NCBI GenBank assembly: GCA_054601695.1
Contig: BAAHQB010000132.1
Span: forward strand, 124,001 to 188,000
Source of the DNA: Amorphochlora amoebiformis
Lineage: Eukaryota; Cercozoa; Chlorarachniophyceae
Reading direction: 5' to 3'
DNA length: 64,000 nt
The position numbers were made by a program, and so were the translations under genes. Under the pieces are notes generated by a model that worked only from the letters and a program-made list of their open reading frames with translations, was not told the DNA's origin and searched no databases. Positions 27,193-64,000 of this stretch are shown one piece after another (positions within the stretch are counted from its first letter, which is position 1; each line of letters starts with the position of its first letter).

Positions 27193-27741
27193 CGGTGAGA
27201 AATTCTGTCAATTCTACGGATTTGAAGTACTCTTTACCAACGGATCCTCATATTTAGACAGTGTTCTTTACTAAAGGACACATATAACTTGATATACGCT
27301 TACAAGCACCTCCAGCCCAACCATTTAGACACGTGTCAGCTCTAGCTCTCCCCCAGCCTCCTTCGGAAAAAAATAGAACAAAAACCACCGGAATCCTAAA
27401 GATTGAGCGTATTCCATTCACGACTGCCCTAGCGAATTCCTGGAAACATATTAAAACACGCTCAAAATAACCAGATAGACTCTCCACCACCAGCGCGAAC
27501 CTCCATGATTTATCTGGAGATCTTCAGAGATTATGAGAGACTCGACCAATATATTTAACCCCCGGGATTCTCCAAATCGGAGTTTCCAAGAGATTATCCG
27601 TTGAAACTGTAAATCGAATCCCCGGTTGATCCCCTGGTTCGTTCAGTGAAAGCCAAGCCTGCAACGGCGAGTGATCCCTGGGTGCTCCTATCGCCCAAGA
27701 CACGCGGTTTCGTACCGTTTTAAGGCTTCCAGGAGAAAGGA
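27193..27741. promoter_or_regulatory. Putative bidirectional promoter between WDR19 and the divergent gene
   Basis: 549 bp between two opposed start codons. Unlike almost all other non-coding sequence here it has no TA microsatellite, no telomeric array and mixed base composition. I see no clear TATA box. An open frame on the minus strand (27254-27490) is not supported by splice or homology evidence. Confidence 0.5.
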
Positions 27742-62767
<35,026 letters not shown>

Positions 62768-62905
62768 GTTTGCTGTAATCGTCCATCTAATAAGCAAATC
62801 ATATTTGTTCATTCCTCATATAACCTTCTCTCTGTATTAATATTTCTCTTTTTTCGGGTGTATATATATATATATATATATATATATGTAAATATAATAT
62901 ATATT

Positions 62906-62942
<37 letters not shown>

Positions 62943-63007
62943 GTATATCGATAATATATGCTGACCTATTCTCTGTTTCTGTCTGCCTATTCTTCGTCTC
63001 TGGCAGT

Positions 63008-63112
<105 letters not shown>

Positions 63113-63134
63113 TTTATATGCATATGTACATATA

Positions 63135-63187
<53 letters not shown>

Positions 63188-63271
63188 ACATATATTCATG
63201 TAAATATATATACATGTACATATGTCTATATACATGTATACGACTATATTATATTGTATGTATATGTACAA

Positions 63272-63302
<31 letters not shown>

Positions 63303-63455
63303 TAATTTATATACATATGTATATATATGTCCATATGTATATTGTATATGTATACAAACATATATCTATATGTATATATATATTTATATATATATATATA
63401 TATTCCTGCCTCTCTGTCTAAATTATTCTATATATATCTCTCTCGATCGATCGTC

Positions 63456-63500
<45 letters not shown>

Positions 63501-63521
63501 TGCGCTCCCCTGAGTGGGTTA

Positions 63522-64000
<479 letters not shown>

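Overview
This is eukaryotic nuclear DNA from an organism with cilia or flagella. The evidence is one very intron-rich gene, WDR19/IFT144 (a subunit of the IFT-A intraflagellar transport complex), read on the + strand in 59 small exons from 27742 to 62767 with GT-AG introns. Interstitial TTAGGG/CCCTAA arrays show that the telomere repeat is TTAGGG. The species cannot be named from this window. Outside the exons the DNA is dominated by (TA)n microsatellites, with CA/TG, pyrimidine (CT)n and telomere-like tracts.

Layout. 1-16.8 kb is accessory sequence: TA microsatellites, tRNA-headed retroposon (SINE-like) copies, a LINE reverse-transcriptase tail, and isolated candidate exons on both strands that I cannot assemble. 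16.9-27.2 kb holds a second intron-rich gene of unknown product on the - strand. Its first exon (27094-27192) lies head-to-head with WDR19 exon 1, and its terminal exon is 16886-17011. The two start codons are 549 bp apart, so 27193-27741 is a likely bidirectional promoter. 27.7-62.8 kb is WDR19. Exons 1-27 encode two WD40 beta-propellers, exons 28-56 a TPR-type helical solenoid, and exons 57-59 a C-terminal Cys-pair (zinc-binding) region. The last roughly 20 codons were not found. 62.8-64 kb is TA, CT and TCTA repeat.

The most unusual signal is a recurrent one. At least a dozen exons in both genes are accompanied by truncated tandem copies of their own edge. Copies of the 5' exon edge plus its acceptor lie upstream; copies of the 3' edge plus its donor lie downstream. 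They are usually separated by (TA)n tracts and in two introns have become minisatellites. The intact exon is always the one at the expected end of the series.

A second unusual signal is that telomeric repeats form whole introns or intron ends. Acceptors read (CCCTAA)n-CCCTAG|exon and some donors read exon|GTAACCCTAA. The C-rich strand lies mostly on the sense strand of both divergent genes.
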